Under the pieces are notes generated by a model. That model did no database searches and was not told where the DNA came from. It saw only the letters and a list, made by a program, of their open reading frames with translations. DNA of 64,000 nucleotides. Source: Fundidesulfovibrio putealis DSM 16056 (GTDB lineage: Bacteria > Desulfobacterota > Desulfovibrionia > Desulfovibrionales > Desulfovibrionaceae). The DNA is taken from the NCBI RefSeq assembly GCF_000429325.1, contig NZ_AUBQ01000003.1, positions 434,001-498,000 of the forward strand. The letters run 5' to 3'. This document shows positions 34,773 through 42,376 of this stretch, one piece after another (positions within the stretch are counted from its first letter, which is position 1; every line of letters starts with the position of its first letter). The position numbers and the translations under genes are program-made.

Positions 34773-35779
34773 TCCAGGGGCTGGCCGACAAGCCCCAGGT
34801 CTACTCCTACTTCCAGGCCGTGCGCCTGCTGAAGCTCTGGACCGGCAAGACCGGCGAGGCCGAGGCCCAGGGCTTCTACGACGACACCCTGCGGGTGCGC
34901 CCGCACCTGTCCTTGTCCTTCCCCGGCTCGGACATGACCGAGATCCTGCTGGACCCCGCAGACCCGGAACTCGGGGGCCAGGCCGCGCGCGTGGACATCA
35001 CTGCCACCTTCCTGGGGCTTTACGGCACCGGCTCGCCCCTGCCGACCTTCTATACCGAGGAGCTGCTGGACGAGCGCTCCGACGACAAGAGCGTCTCCCG
35101 CGACTTCCTGGATATCCTGGGCAACCGGACCTTCGTCCACTTCTACCGCGCCTGGGCCAAGTACCGCCTGCTGGTCAAGGCCGTGGACGAGGAGGACCGG
35201 GACTACCTGGACCGCCTCTATTGCCTTTTGGGCCTGGGGCACGAGGAACTGCGCTCCAAGCTGTCGCGCCCGTCGGCGGCGCTCCGCTACATCGGGCTGT
35301 TCACCCAGTACCCGCGCTCCGCCCTGGGGCTGAAAACCATGCTGGCCGACGCCGTGGGCCAGGGCAGCTGCGTGGACGTGGAGCAGTGCGTGCACCGCTG
35401 GGTGCCTATCCCGGAGGACCAGCGCAACTCCCTGGGAGGGGGCGGCTGCACCCTGGGCGAGGACTGCTGGGTCGGCGGGCTGGTGGAGGACCGCATGGGC
35501 AAGATCATCGTGGAGTTCGGCGGGCTGGAGGCGGCAAAGTTTCACGAACTGCTGCCGGGCCGGGAGCTCAACTACCACGTGGAGAGTCTGATCGGCATGT
35601 ATCTGGTGGAACCCGTGGAGCACGACCTGCGCCTGAAGCTCCTGCCGGGGCAGGTGCAGCCCGCCCGTCCGGGGCAGCCGCAGTGGTCGCGCCTGGGTTA
35701 CGACACCTGGATTCTCAGCGAGGGCTTCACCGGGGAGGCCGAAGTGACCTTCCCCGGCCTGAGCGGCGTTCCGGCCTGA
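34736..35779 (+). CDS. tssG: Type VI secretion baseplate protein TssG
   Basis: The 347-residue TssG contains YSYFQAVRLLKLW near the start (the common family F-x-x-V/A-R-x-L motif), LRVRPHLSLSFPGSDM, GLYGTGSPLPTFYTEEL, a helical FLDILGNRTFVHFYRAWAKYR region and the late LGYDTWILSEGF stretch. It is the last gene of the forward operon. The window lacks tssJ, tssK, tssL, tssM, tssA and vgrG, so the system must be completed elsewhere. Confidence 0.94.
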   Translation: MAGQDRGTLPLVIQGLADKPQVYSYFQAVRLLKLWTGKTGEAEAQGFYDDTLRVRPHLSLSFPGSDMTEILLDPADPELGGQAARVDITATFLGLYGTGSPLPTFYTEELLDERSDDKSVSRDFLDILGNRTFVHFYRAWAKYRLLVKAVDEEDRDYLDRLYCLLGLGHEELRSKLSRPSAALRYIGLFTQYPRSALGLKTMLADAVGQGSCVDVEQCVHRWVPIPEDQRNSLGGGGCTLGEDCWVGGLVEDRMGKIIVEFGGLEAAKFHELLPGRELNYHVESLIGMYLVEPVEHDLRLKLLPGQVQPARPGQPQWSRLGYDTWILSEGFTGEAEVTFPGLSGVPA

Positions 35780-35893
35780 GGCCGTTGCTGGTTGTGTGGC
35801 GCCATGGACGCAACGCCGTTCCGCCCTGGAAGCGGCCGGCAGGAGGGCTGTGGTGGCGCGAACCGGAGGTTCTGGACATCAGGCCCCGGCACG

Positions 35894-35916
35894 GGCGCGT
35901 CGATGATGAACGCGCC
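35894..35916. terminator. Possible hairpin between convergent tssG and cheV
   Basis: GGCGCGT (35894-35900) and ACGCGCC (35910-35916) form a short stem in the 172-bp convergent gap. There is no T-run, so this is tentative. Confidence 0.3.
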
Positions 35917-35951
35917 TTGCCGACAGTTTGCGCCGAACGTCTCTTTCCCGG

Positions 35952-36905
35952 CTACCCCTTGCGCAGCAAATCCATGGCCTTCTCGATCAGCTCGCCGATC
36001 TTGGCCTTGGAAATCTGGGCGTCGGCCCCGACCGAGACCCCCTTGTGGTACAGGCTCTCCGTGATGATGGACGAGCACAGCATGATGGGGATGGACTTCA
36101 GGATGGGGTCTTCCTTGATCTTGCGTGTCAGGTGATGGCCGTCCATCAGGGGCATCTCGATGTCCAGGATGGCGATGTTGACCAGATCCTTGAGGTTTGC
36201 GCCTTCGTTTGTGACTTTCGCCTTGACCTCTTCGAGATACTCCCAGGCCGTCTTGCCGTTCTCGAACTGATGAACCTCGAAGCCGTTGTCTGTCAGCAGC
36301 TGGAACACCATGTTGCGGGCCATGGTGGAGTCGTCGGCTATGACGGCTTTGTAGGACGTCCCTTCGAGCTCTTTCTTCATCTCGCTGCTGACGGTCGTGT
36401 TCACCACGGTCTGCTCGTTCAGCTTGGCGACGATCTTCTCCAGGTCCAGAAGGAACACGATCTTTCCTTCCAGCCGGACGATGCCCGTGATGGAGTTCGA
36501 GGTGAGCGAGGAGAGCTGGATGTTGGGCGCTTTGACCTCGTTCCAGCTGAGGCGGTAGATGCGCGTGACGCCAGACACCAGAAAAGACGTGATGACCTGG
36601 TTGAATTCCGTGACGATCACCTTCAGCACGCCGGTCTTCTGGAGTTTCTTGCCCACCCACTGGCTCAGGTCGATGAGCGGCACGATCTCCGAGCGCAGGT
36701 CGAAGGCGCCCATCACCGACGGGTGTGACGCGTCGGGCATGTCCGTGAGCTCGGGCAGGCGGATGATCTCCAGCACCTTGGCCACGTTCATGCCGTAGTA
36801 GGTCCTGCTCACGTTGCCCGTTTCGGTGTTCTCCTCATCGACGTAGAATTCGACGACTTCGAACTCGTTCGTTCCGGACTCCAGCAAGATGTCTGATCGC
36901 GACAT
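35952..36905 (-). CDS. cheV: CheV-type chemotaxis coupling protein, second paralogue
   Basis: The 317-residue CheV has a CheW-like domain (about 10-165: EVVEFYVDE, YYGMNVAKVLEI, IVPLIDLSQWV) and a receiver (about 185-310) with the phospho-acceptor in IAILDIEMPLMDGHH. It shares long blocks with the 27180 protein, for example VTEFNQV followed by FLVSG-x-TRIYRLSW, so they are paralogues. I chose the ATG at 36905 with GGAGG five bases upstream rather than the open start at 36959. It converges on tssG. Confidence 0.93.
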   Translation of the reverse strand: MSRSDILLESGTNEFEVVEFYVDEENTETGNVSRTYYGMNVAKVLEIIRLPELTDMPDASHPSVMGAFDLRSEIVPLIDLSQWVGKKLQKTGVLKVIVTEFNQVITSFLVSGVTRIYRLSWNEVKAPNIQLSSLTSNSITGIVRLEGKIVFLLDLEKIVAKLNEQTVVNTTVSSEMKKELEGTSYKAVIADDSTMARNMVFQLLTDNGFEVHQFENGKTAWEYLEEVKAKVTNEGANLKDLVNIAILDIEMPLMDGHHLTRKIKEDPILKSIPIMLCSSIITESLYHKGVSVGADAQISKAKIGELIEKAMDLLRKG

Positions 36906-37278
36906 GGCGGCCTCCTGTCTTGGACGCTGTGTGAAAACGATTAAGCCGGTGGAGACCATGTGTTCGCAAAACGGTTTTCGCGTGCCGGCTGCATTGAATC
37001 GACGTTACCGTGTCGTGAAGTGCGCGTTCTGCCGCGTTTGCTCAACTCGTGCTGCTGAGGCGACACGAAGCGAAAGGCCGCGAGAAGGGCGCACCCGCAT
37101 GGTGTGCCTGTGCAACCCGGCTTTCTCGCGCCTGAAGGAAGGTCGAGATCCGTGGTTTTCCGAGCCTGCCTCACGACAGGGGTGGCGAAGATTAGGCAGC
37201 CCAACTAAATAGAAAAAATCATTTTAACGCAACTGCATTGTGATGATTTCCAGCAGCATTTTCATCCAGGCGGGATGT
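36906..37278 (-). other. 373-bp gap between the HPP gene and cheV
   Basis: No gene is seen. The right end holds an AT-rich terminator-like hairpin (37216-37249). The left end must carry the cheV promoter; I found no sigma-28-type motif. Confidence 0.45.
37212..37249 (-). terminator. Terminator of the CBS-HPP pair
   Basis: On the minus strand AAATCAT (37249-37243) pairs with ATGATTT (37222-37216), followed by a T-run. The loop is about 20 bases. Confidence 0.45.
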
Positions 37279-37827
37279 TCACCACCAGTATTCGGGATAG
37301 CGCCTGCCCGGAATGGCGTTGTTCACCAGGAGCACAGTTCCCAGGAGTATAAGCGTGCCTGCCGCCACCGGATACAGCACATAATGAAAGCCCATTCCGG
37401 TTATTGGCGTGCCACCGATCACCGCCACCAGGGCCGTGGCCCCTCCGGGAGGATGCAGCGTCTTGGTGGCGTGCATCAGGGCGATGGCCGTGGCCACGGC
37501 GGCAGCGGCCACCAGCCATTGGGGGCAGACGGAGCCTGGCATCCAGCGGGCCAGGGCTACGCCGACGGCCGCCGACAGCACGTGCCCGCCGATCAGGTTT
37601 CGCGGCTGGGCCAACGGGCTCCTGGGCGCGGCGTACAGCAGCACGGCGGAAGCGCCGAACGGCCCAAACAGCAGGGACGCTTCCATCAAGTTGGCGGTGG
37701 TGGAGTGGATCAGGCCCAAGGCCGCCAGCCCCAGGAAGGAACCCAGCCAGCTGCGGGCGATCTCCGCCCAGGAGACGCGCGGCGGGCTTGGCCCGTTGCC
37801 GCGCATTTTGGAGAAGTAACCGTTCAC
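37279..37827 (-). CDS. HPP family membrane protein
   Basis: The protein of 182 residues has four hydrophobic helices and the name-giving motif: MHATKTLHPPGGATALVAVIGG. Family members include nitrite-type transporters of chloroplasts and cyanobacteria, while most bacterial ones are uncharacterised. I prefer the GTG at 37827, with AAGGA seven bases upstream, to the GTG at 37848. It follows a CBS-domain gene by about 30 bp; HPP and CBS domains are often fused or adjacent, suggesting nucleotide-gated transport. Confidence 0.8.
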   Translation of the reverse strand: MNGYFSKMRGNGPSPPRVSWAEIARSWLGSFLGLAALGLIHSTTANLMEASLLFGPFGASAVLLYAAPRSPLAQPRNLIGGHVLSAAVGVALARWMPGSVCPQWLVAAAAVATAIALMHATKTLHPPGGATALVAVIGGTPITGMGFHYVLYPVAAGTLILLGTVLLVNNAIPGRRYPEYWW

Positions 37828-37857
37828 GCGTACGTCCTTTTCGTTCACGGATATGTT

Positions 37858-38475
37858 TCAGGCGCTCTGTCCCAGCGTGACGCCGAAGGCCCGCAGCAGG
37901 TCCGTGTGGGTGATCATGCCTGCCAGGCTGCCTGCCTCGGTCACGGGGAGGCGGCGGATGGCCTTGGCGGACATGAGCTGCGCCGCGTCCGAGGCCGCCA
38001 TGCCTGCGTCCACGGCCAGGGCAGGGGCGGTCATGATGTCGCGCACCAGGAGCCGCTCCAGGTCCGCCGGAGCGCAGGCGTTTCCGGTCTGCATCTGGCG
38101 GCCCAGCACCTGGGCCACCAGGGCCACGGGCGGGGCGTTCTTGGGCAGGCCCAGCGCGCCCAGGAAGTCCTTCACCGAGACCACTCCCAGCAGCTGGCCC
38201 CGGGAGACGACCGGCGCGCCGGATATCCCTGCCTCGGCCAGCGTCCGCGCCGCTTCCGGCAGGGGGGTTTCCGGCTCCAGCGAGACCACCTGTCGCGTCA
38301 TCAGGTCGCGCACGCGTACCGCCTCGCGCAGCCGCCTGAGGGTCTGGACGTGGGCCACGCGAAAGAGCTCGCGGGCGTCCGAGGGGGTTATGTCCATGAA
38401 GGAGTCCAGCTCCCGCATGGCTTCGATTATGTCCGCGTCAGTGGGCGCGGTGCTCAGTCTGTCGGGGGAGGGCAT
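37858..38475 (-). CDS. CBS-domain pair regulatory protein
   Basis: The 205-residue soluble protein has two CBS motifs: VRDLMTRQVVSLEPETPLPEAARTLAEAGISGAPVV (about 55-90) and VRDIMTAPALAVDAGMAASDAAQLMSAKAIRRLPVT (about 143-180). Tandem CBS pairs bind adenine nucleotides. The ATG at 38475 has AGGAG eight bases upstream. It is the first gene of a two-gene unit with the HPP membrane protein and diverges from clpV, sharing a 148-bp promoter region. Confidence 0.85.
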   Translation of the reverse strand: MPSPDRLSTAPTDADIIEAMRELDSFMDITPSDARELFRVAHVQTLRRLREAVRVRDLMTRQVVSLEPETPLPEAARTLAEAGISGAPVVSRGQLLGVVSVKDFLGALGLPKNAPPVALVAQVLGRQMQTGNACAPADLERLLVRDIMTAPALAVDAGMAASDAAQLMSAKAIRRLPVTEAGSLAGMITHTDLLRAFGVTLGQSA

Positions 38476-38623
38476 GTCTTACGCTCCTTTCGGAAAGGGC
38501 CGCCTCGTGGTCAGGACGGTTTTTTGCGGGAAATAGTCGCGCGCATCCTTCCCAAATACCAGTGCATTGATGTACGGATACGGGAAAATCCAGCAACCCT
38601 ATCCGTTCTCCGGGAGTCTCCAG

Positions 38624-41266
38624 ATGATAAATGTGAACATGAAGTCCCTGCTGGCCAAGCTCAACGGTTTCTGCACCAACACCCTGCACAACGCGGCAGG
38701 GCTCACGGTGTCGCGCACGCAGTACGAGGTGACCGTGGAGCATTTCCTCCTGAAGTGCTTGGAGGACACCGGCTCGGACATCCCCACGGTGCTGCGCGCA
38801 AGCGGCGTGGATTCAGGACGCCTTGTGGCCGGGCTGACCGATTCGCTGGAGGACCTGAAAACGGGCAACTCCGGCAAACCCACGTTCTCGCCGCTCCTGA
38901 TCGAGCTGTTTGAGGACTCCTGGCTGGTGGGCTCCGTGGACCTGGGCGACGCCCGCGTCCGCTCCGGTGCTGTGCTGCTGGCCTTCCTGGCCAGGCCGAC
39001 CTTCTTCGGCTCTGGCCCGTACCTGGACCTTCTGGCTCCCGTCAACCGCGAGAGCCTGCTGAAAGACTTCTGGAACGCCACCAAGGCCTCCTCCGAGGCC
39101 AAGGCCGCTTCTGAGAGTGCCGGGGGCGCTGCGGCTCCCGGGGCTCCTGGCGCACCCGGCGGCCCCGGCGGGACGGAAGGCAGCTTCATCGCCCGATTCT
39201 GCCAGGACTTCACGGCCAAGGCCAGGGCCGGGGGCATCGACCCCGTGTTCGGGCGCGACAACGAAATCCGCCAGATCGTGGACATCCTGGCCCGGCGGCG
39301 CAAGAACAACCCCATCCTGGTGGGCGATCCGGGCGTGGGCAAGACCGCCGTCATCGAGGGGCTGGCGCTTCGCATCGCCCAGGGCGATGTGCCCGAATCG
39401 CTCCAGGAGGTCACGCTCATCAACCTGGACATGGGCCTCCTGGAGGCTGGCGCGGGCATGAAGGGCGAGTTCGAAAACCGCCTGCGCGGCGTCATCACCG
39501 AGGTGAAGTCGAGCGAGAAGCCCATCATCATGTTCATCGACGAGGCCCACACCCTGGTGGGCGCGGGCGGCACGGCGGGCGGCTCGGACGCGGCCAACCT
39601 GTTAAAGCCCGCACTGGCGCGCGGCGAGCTGAAAACCTGCGCGGCCACCACCTGGAGCGAGTACAAGAAATACTTCGAGAAGGACCCGGCCCTGGCCCGG
39701 CGCTTCCAGATGGTGAAGCTGGACGAGCCAAGCGTGGAATCCGCCGTGCTCATCCTGCGCGGGCTTCGCGACAGCTACGAGAAGAGCCACAAGGTCATCA
39801 TCCGAGACGACGCCATCAAGACCTGCGCCGAGTATTCAGACCGTTACATCGCGGCCCGCTTCCTGCCCGACAAGGCCATCGACCTTTTGGACACCTCCTG
39901 CGCGCGGGTGAAGGTGAACCTTACGGCCAAGCCCGCCTCCCTGGAGGACGCCGAGCGCAGGGTGCAGGCCTTCGAGCGCGAGAAAAAGGCCCTGGAGCGC
40001 GACAAGGACAACCACGTGCCCATCGACGAGGAGCGCCTGGCGGAGGTGGTTGCGGGAATCGCCGAGTGCACGGCCAGGGCCGTTGACCTCCAGGCTGCCT
40101 GGGACAAGGAGCGCGAGGCCGCCCACAAGGTGCTGGCCGTGCGCGCCCAGATAGCCGACGCGGCGGACGACGCGGCCAAGGCCGCCCTGGCCGCCGACCT
40201 CCAGGCAGCTGACCAGGCCTTGAAGGATTTGCAGGGCGACGCGCCCATGATCCAGATCGAGGTCAATCCGGATCTGGTGGCGCAGGTCGTGGCCGACTGG
40301 ACCGGCATCCCTGTGGGCAAGGTGGCCCGCGACCAGGCAGCCACCATGGTCAACCTGGAAGAGCGCCTGAAGGTGCGCATCAAGGGCCAGGACATGGCCC
40401 TGGACGTGGTGAGCCAGGTGATAAAGGCCGCCAAGTCCGGCATCAAGAACCCCGACCAGCCCACCGGCGTGTTCCTGCTGGTGGGGCCGTCTGGCGTGGG
40501 CAAGACCGAGACCGGGCTTACCCTGGCGGACATCCTGTTCGGGGACGAGCGCAACGTGGTCAGCGTGAACATGAGCGAGTTCCAGGAGAAGCACACGGTG
40601 TCGCGGCTCATCGGGTCGCCTCCGGGGTACGTGGGCTACGGCGAGGGCGGCATGCTCACCGAGGCCGTGCGCCAGCATCCCTACAGCGTTGTGCTGCTGG
40701 ATGAAGTGGAGAAGGCCCACCCGGACGTGCTGAACCTGTTTTATCAGGTGTTCGACAAGGGCATGCTCTCCGACGGCGAAGGCAAGGAGATCAACTTCAA
40801 GAACACCCTGATCATCCTGACCTCCAACCTGGCCACGGATGTGATCCAGGAGATGACCAAGGAGGGAGCGGGCGTGCCCTACGACGCGGTGCTCTCCGCC
40901 GTGCGGCCCATCCTCTCGCAGTACTTCAAGCCCGCGCTGCTGGCGCGCATGTCCATCGCGCCCTACGTGAGCCTCTCGCCCGAGGCCATGAAGAACATCG
41001 TGATTTTAAAGCTCGACAAGTTGAAGAAGATGCTCCTGGAAAACAACAAGATGAAGCTGTCCTACACCCCGAAGGTTGTGGACGCCGTGGCCGCGCGCTG
41101 CACTGAGGTGGAGACAGGGGCACGCAACATAGAGTACATACTGAACGGCAACGTCCTGCCGCGCATGTCCCAGGAGATCCTGGGGCACATGACCACGGGC
41201 GGCATGCCTGCGGCCGTGACCCTGGATGTGGCCGAGGACGGCTCGTTCGCCATCGAGTTCGCCTGA
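38624..41266 (+). CDS. clpV: Type VI secretion ATPase ClpV (TssH)
   Basis: The 880-residue AAA+ unfoldase recycles contracted TssB/TssC sheath. The N-domain (LLAKLNGFCTNTLHNAAGLTVSRTQYEVTVEHFLLKCLED) is of the ClpV type. Walker A motifs are GDPGVGKTA (from 234) and GPSGVGKTE (from 621); the second domain also shows ERLKVRIKGQDMAL and ECEKAHPDVLNLFYQVFDKG-like LLDEVEKAHPDVLNLF. A Gly/Ala/Pro-rich linker (about 163-185) separates N-domain and D1. The ATG at 38624 has GGAG eight bases upstream. It lies alone, 2.8 kb from the tss operon. Confidence 0.94.
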   Translation: MINVNMKSLLAKLNGFCTNTLHNAAGLTVSRTQYEVTVEHFLLKCLEDTGSDIPTVLRASGVDSGRLVAGLTDSLEDLKTGNSGKPTFSPLLIELFEDSWLVGSVDLGDARVRSGAVLLAFLARPTFFGSGPYLDLLAPVNRESLLKDFWNATKASSEAKAASESAGGAAAPGAPGAPGGPGGTEGSFIARFCQDFTAKARAGGIDPVFGRDNEIRQIVDILARRRKNNPILVGDPGVGKTAVIEGLALRIAQGDVPESLQEVTLINLDMGLLEAGAGMKGEFENRLRGVITEVKSSEKPIIMFIDEAHTLVGAGGTAGGSDAANLLKPALARGELKTCAATTWSEYKKYFEKDPALARRFQMVKLDEPSVESAVLILRGLRDSYEKSHKVIIRDDAIKTCAEYSDRYIAARFLPDKAIDLLDTSCARVKVNLTAKPASLEDAERRVQAFEREKKALERDKDNHVPIDEERLAEVVAGIAECTARAVDLQAAWDKEREAAHKVLAVRAQIADAADDAAKAALAADLQAADQALKDLQGDAPMIQIEVNPDLVAQVVADWTGIPVGKVARDQAATMVNLEERLKVRIKGQDMALDVVSQVIKAAKSGIKNPDQPTGVFLLVGPSGVGKTETGLTLADILFGDERNVVSVNMSEFQEKHTVSRLIGSPPGYVGYGEGGMLTEAVRQHPYSVVLLDEVEKAHPDVLNLFYQVFDKGMLSDGEGKEINFKNTLIILTSNLATDVIQEMTKEGAGVPYDAVLSAVRPILSQYFKPALLARMSIAPYVSLSPEAMKNIVILKLDKLKKMLLENNKMKLSYTPKVVDAVAARCTEVETGARNIEYILNGNVLPRMSQEILGHMTTGGMPAAVTLDVAEDGSFAIEFA

Positions 41267-41336
41267 TAGCGCGGGCCTCGGCACAGGCGGGCGTTGGTCG
41301 ATGACATGAAGCTTCAATGACGGGACAGGCAATCGG

Positions 41337-41363
41337 ATGGCGGAGCCAGCCAGGCTCCGCCAT
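41337..41363 (+). terminator. clpV terminator hairpin
   Basis: ATGGCGGAGCC (41337-41347) pairs perfectly with GGCTCCGCCAT (41353-41363) around AGCCA, followed by CTTGTC. It lies 70 bp beyond the clpV stop. Confidence 0.6.
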
Positions 41364-41364
41364 C

Positions 41365-41394
41365 TTGTCGGCTGGGGCATATGTACGATGTAAT
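41365..41394 (+). promoter_or_regulatory. Candidate sigma-70 promoter of the CPBP protease gene
   Basis: TTGTCG (41365-41370) and TGTAAT (41389-41394) are 18 bp apart, 28 bp before the ATG at 41422. Confidence 0.4.
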
Positions 41395-41421
41395 GGAACC
41401 ATATATGCAAAAGGACAGCAT

Positions 41422-42120
41422 ATGGATGACGCAGTGCCGGTTCAGAAATACTCGCAGATGATTCCACGGGTCGTTCCGTTCTGTATTTTCGCTGTATTCA
41501 TCCTGGCGCGCGAGGTCTACTCGCATGTGGCCGGAGCGCTTCCTTTCGAGGCGTACGCGGTGTCTTACGTTCTGCAAGTCGGCATGGTCGCGGTCTCGCT
41601 CATCCTGTACTACGCAAAATATATCGAGATAGTCTGGAATGATCTGCTGAACGTCCGCGATTCGCTGTTCTCCATCGCCGCTGCCGTGGCAGTGTTCGGC
41701 GTGTGGGTCACCTTCGGGCAGCACATCCTCGTTTTCGGGAGCACCAACTCGCCCGACTTCAACGCGATCCAGCCGGAATCCCTGCGGTATTCGTTCATGG
41801 GCGTGCGCCTGCTTGGAGCGGTGGTCGTGGTGCCCATCATGGAGGAGATCTTCTGGCGGTCCTTCGCGGCCCGCTATCTGGTGAGCGAGAAGTTCACCAG
41901 CGTGCCCATCGGGCACTTCACGCTGTTCTCCTTCGCGGGCACTGCCCTCTTGTTCGGGCTCGAACATACGTTCGTTTTTTCGGGAATCGTGGCCGGGTGC
42001 GCCTACAACCTGCTGCTCTGGCGCACCAGGAGCCTGTCGCAGTGCATCTTCTCCCACGCGCTTACCAACCTGCTCCTGAGCGTGTACGTCCTGAATACAG
42101 GCAATTGGCAGTTCTGGTGA
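41422..42120 (+). CDS. CPBP/CAAX-type intramembrane protease, exosortase-associated-like
   Basis: The 232-residue polytopic protein has the CPBP motifs E141-E142 in MEEIFWRSF, H182 in LFGLEHTF and a histidine near 212 in FSHALTNLLLS. The ending TGNWQFW and the block PIGHFTLFSF are what I recall from CAAX-protease-related proteins that accompany exosortase/PEP-CTERM systems. No exosortase is in this window. I chose the ATG at 41422 with AGGAC seven bases upstream. It probably cleaves a membrane protein; substrate unknown. The following 256 bp hold only the kinase promoter region. Confidence 0.75.
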   Translation: MDDAVPVQKYSQMIPRVVPFCIFAVFILAREVYSHVAGALPFEAYAVSYVLQVGMVAVSLILYYAKYIEIVWNDLLNVRDSLFSIAAAVAVFGVWVTFGQHILVFGSTNSPDFNAIQPESLRYSFMGVRLLGAVVVVPIMEEIFWRSFAARYLVSEKFTSVPIGHFTLFSFAGTALLFGLEHTFVFSGIVAGCAYNLLLWRTRSLSQCIFSHALTNLLLSVYVLNTGNWQFW

Positions 42121-42281
42121 TGCCGGGGCGGATCTGCGTCCGCAGGCGTGGCGGCCATGTGTTTTGCACATAGGCCGAGAGTTTCAGCATGTCGTGGTTT
42201 GAACAGGTGTGCGGTTGCTTTAAAGAGGCCGCGTTGTCCGGGCGCGTGGCAGGAATAGTTTTACATGCGTCGTTTTTGCTT

Positions 42282-42310
42282 TTGACGCTCAGTTCGTATC
42301 CTGCCATGAT
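42282..42310 (+). promoter_or_regulatory. Sigma-70-type promoter of the histidine kinase gene
   Basis: TTGACG (42282-42287) and CATGAT (42305-42310) are separated by 17 bp and lie 67 bp before the kinase ATG. This is a good match to the sigma-70 pattern. Confidence 0.5.
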
Positions 42311-42376
42311 AGGAGAACATCTGCCCAAGCGCGCAAAACGCCTTTGGGCAGAGTTCGTCCCTTCTCCAGGTCACCC

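Noticed and set aside
28984-35779. Phage tail-like bacteriocin or extracellular contractile injection system
   Set aside because: TssB/TssC sheath, Hcp, TssE/F/G and ClpV all point to type VI secretion; no phage tail, lysis or eCIS AAA+ genes are present.
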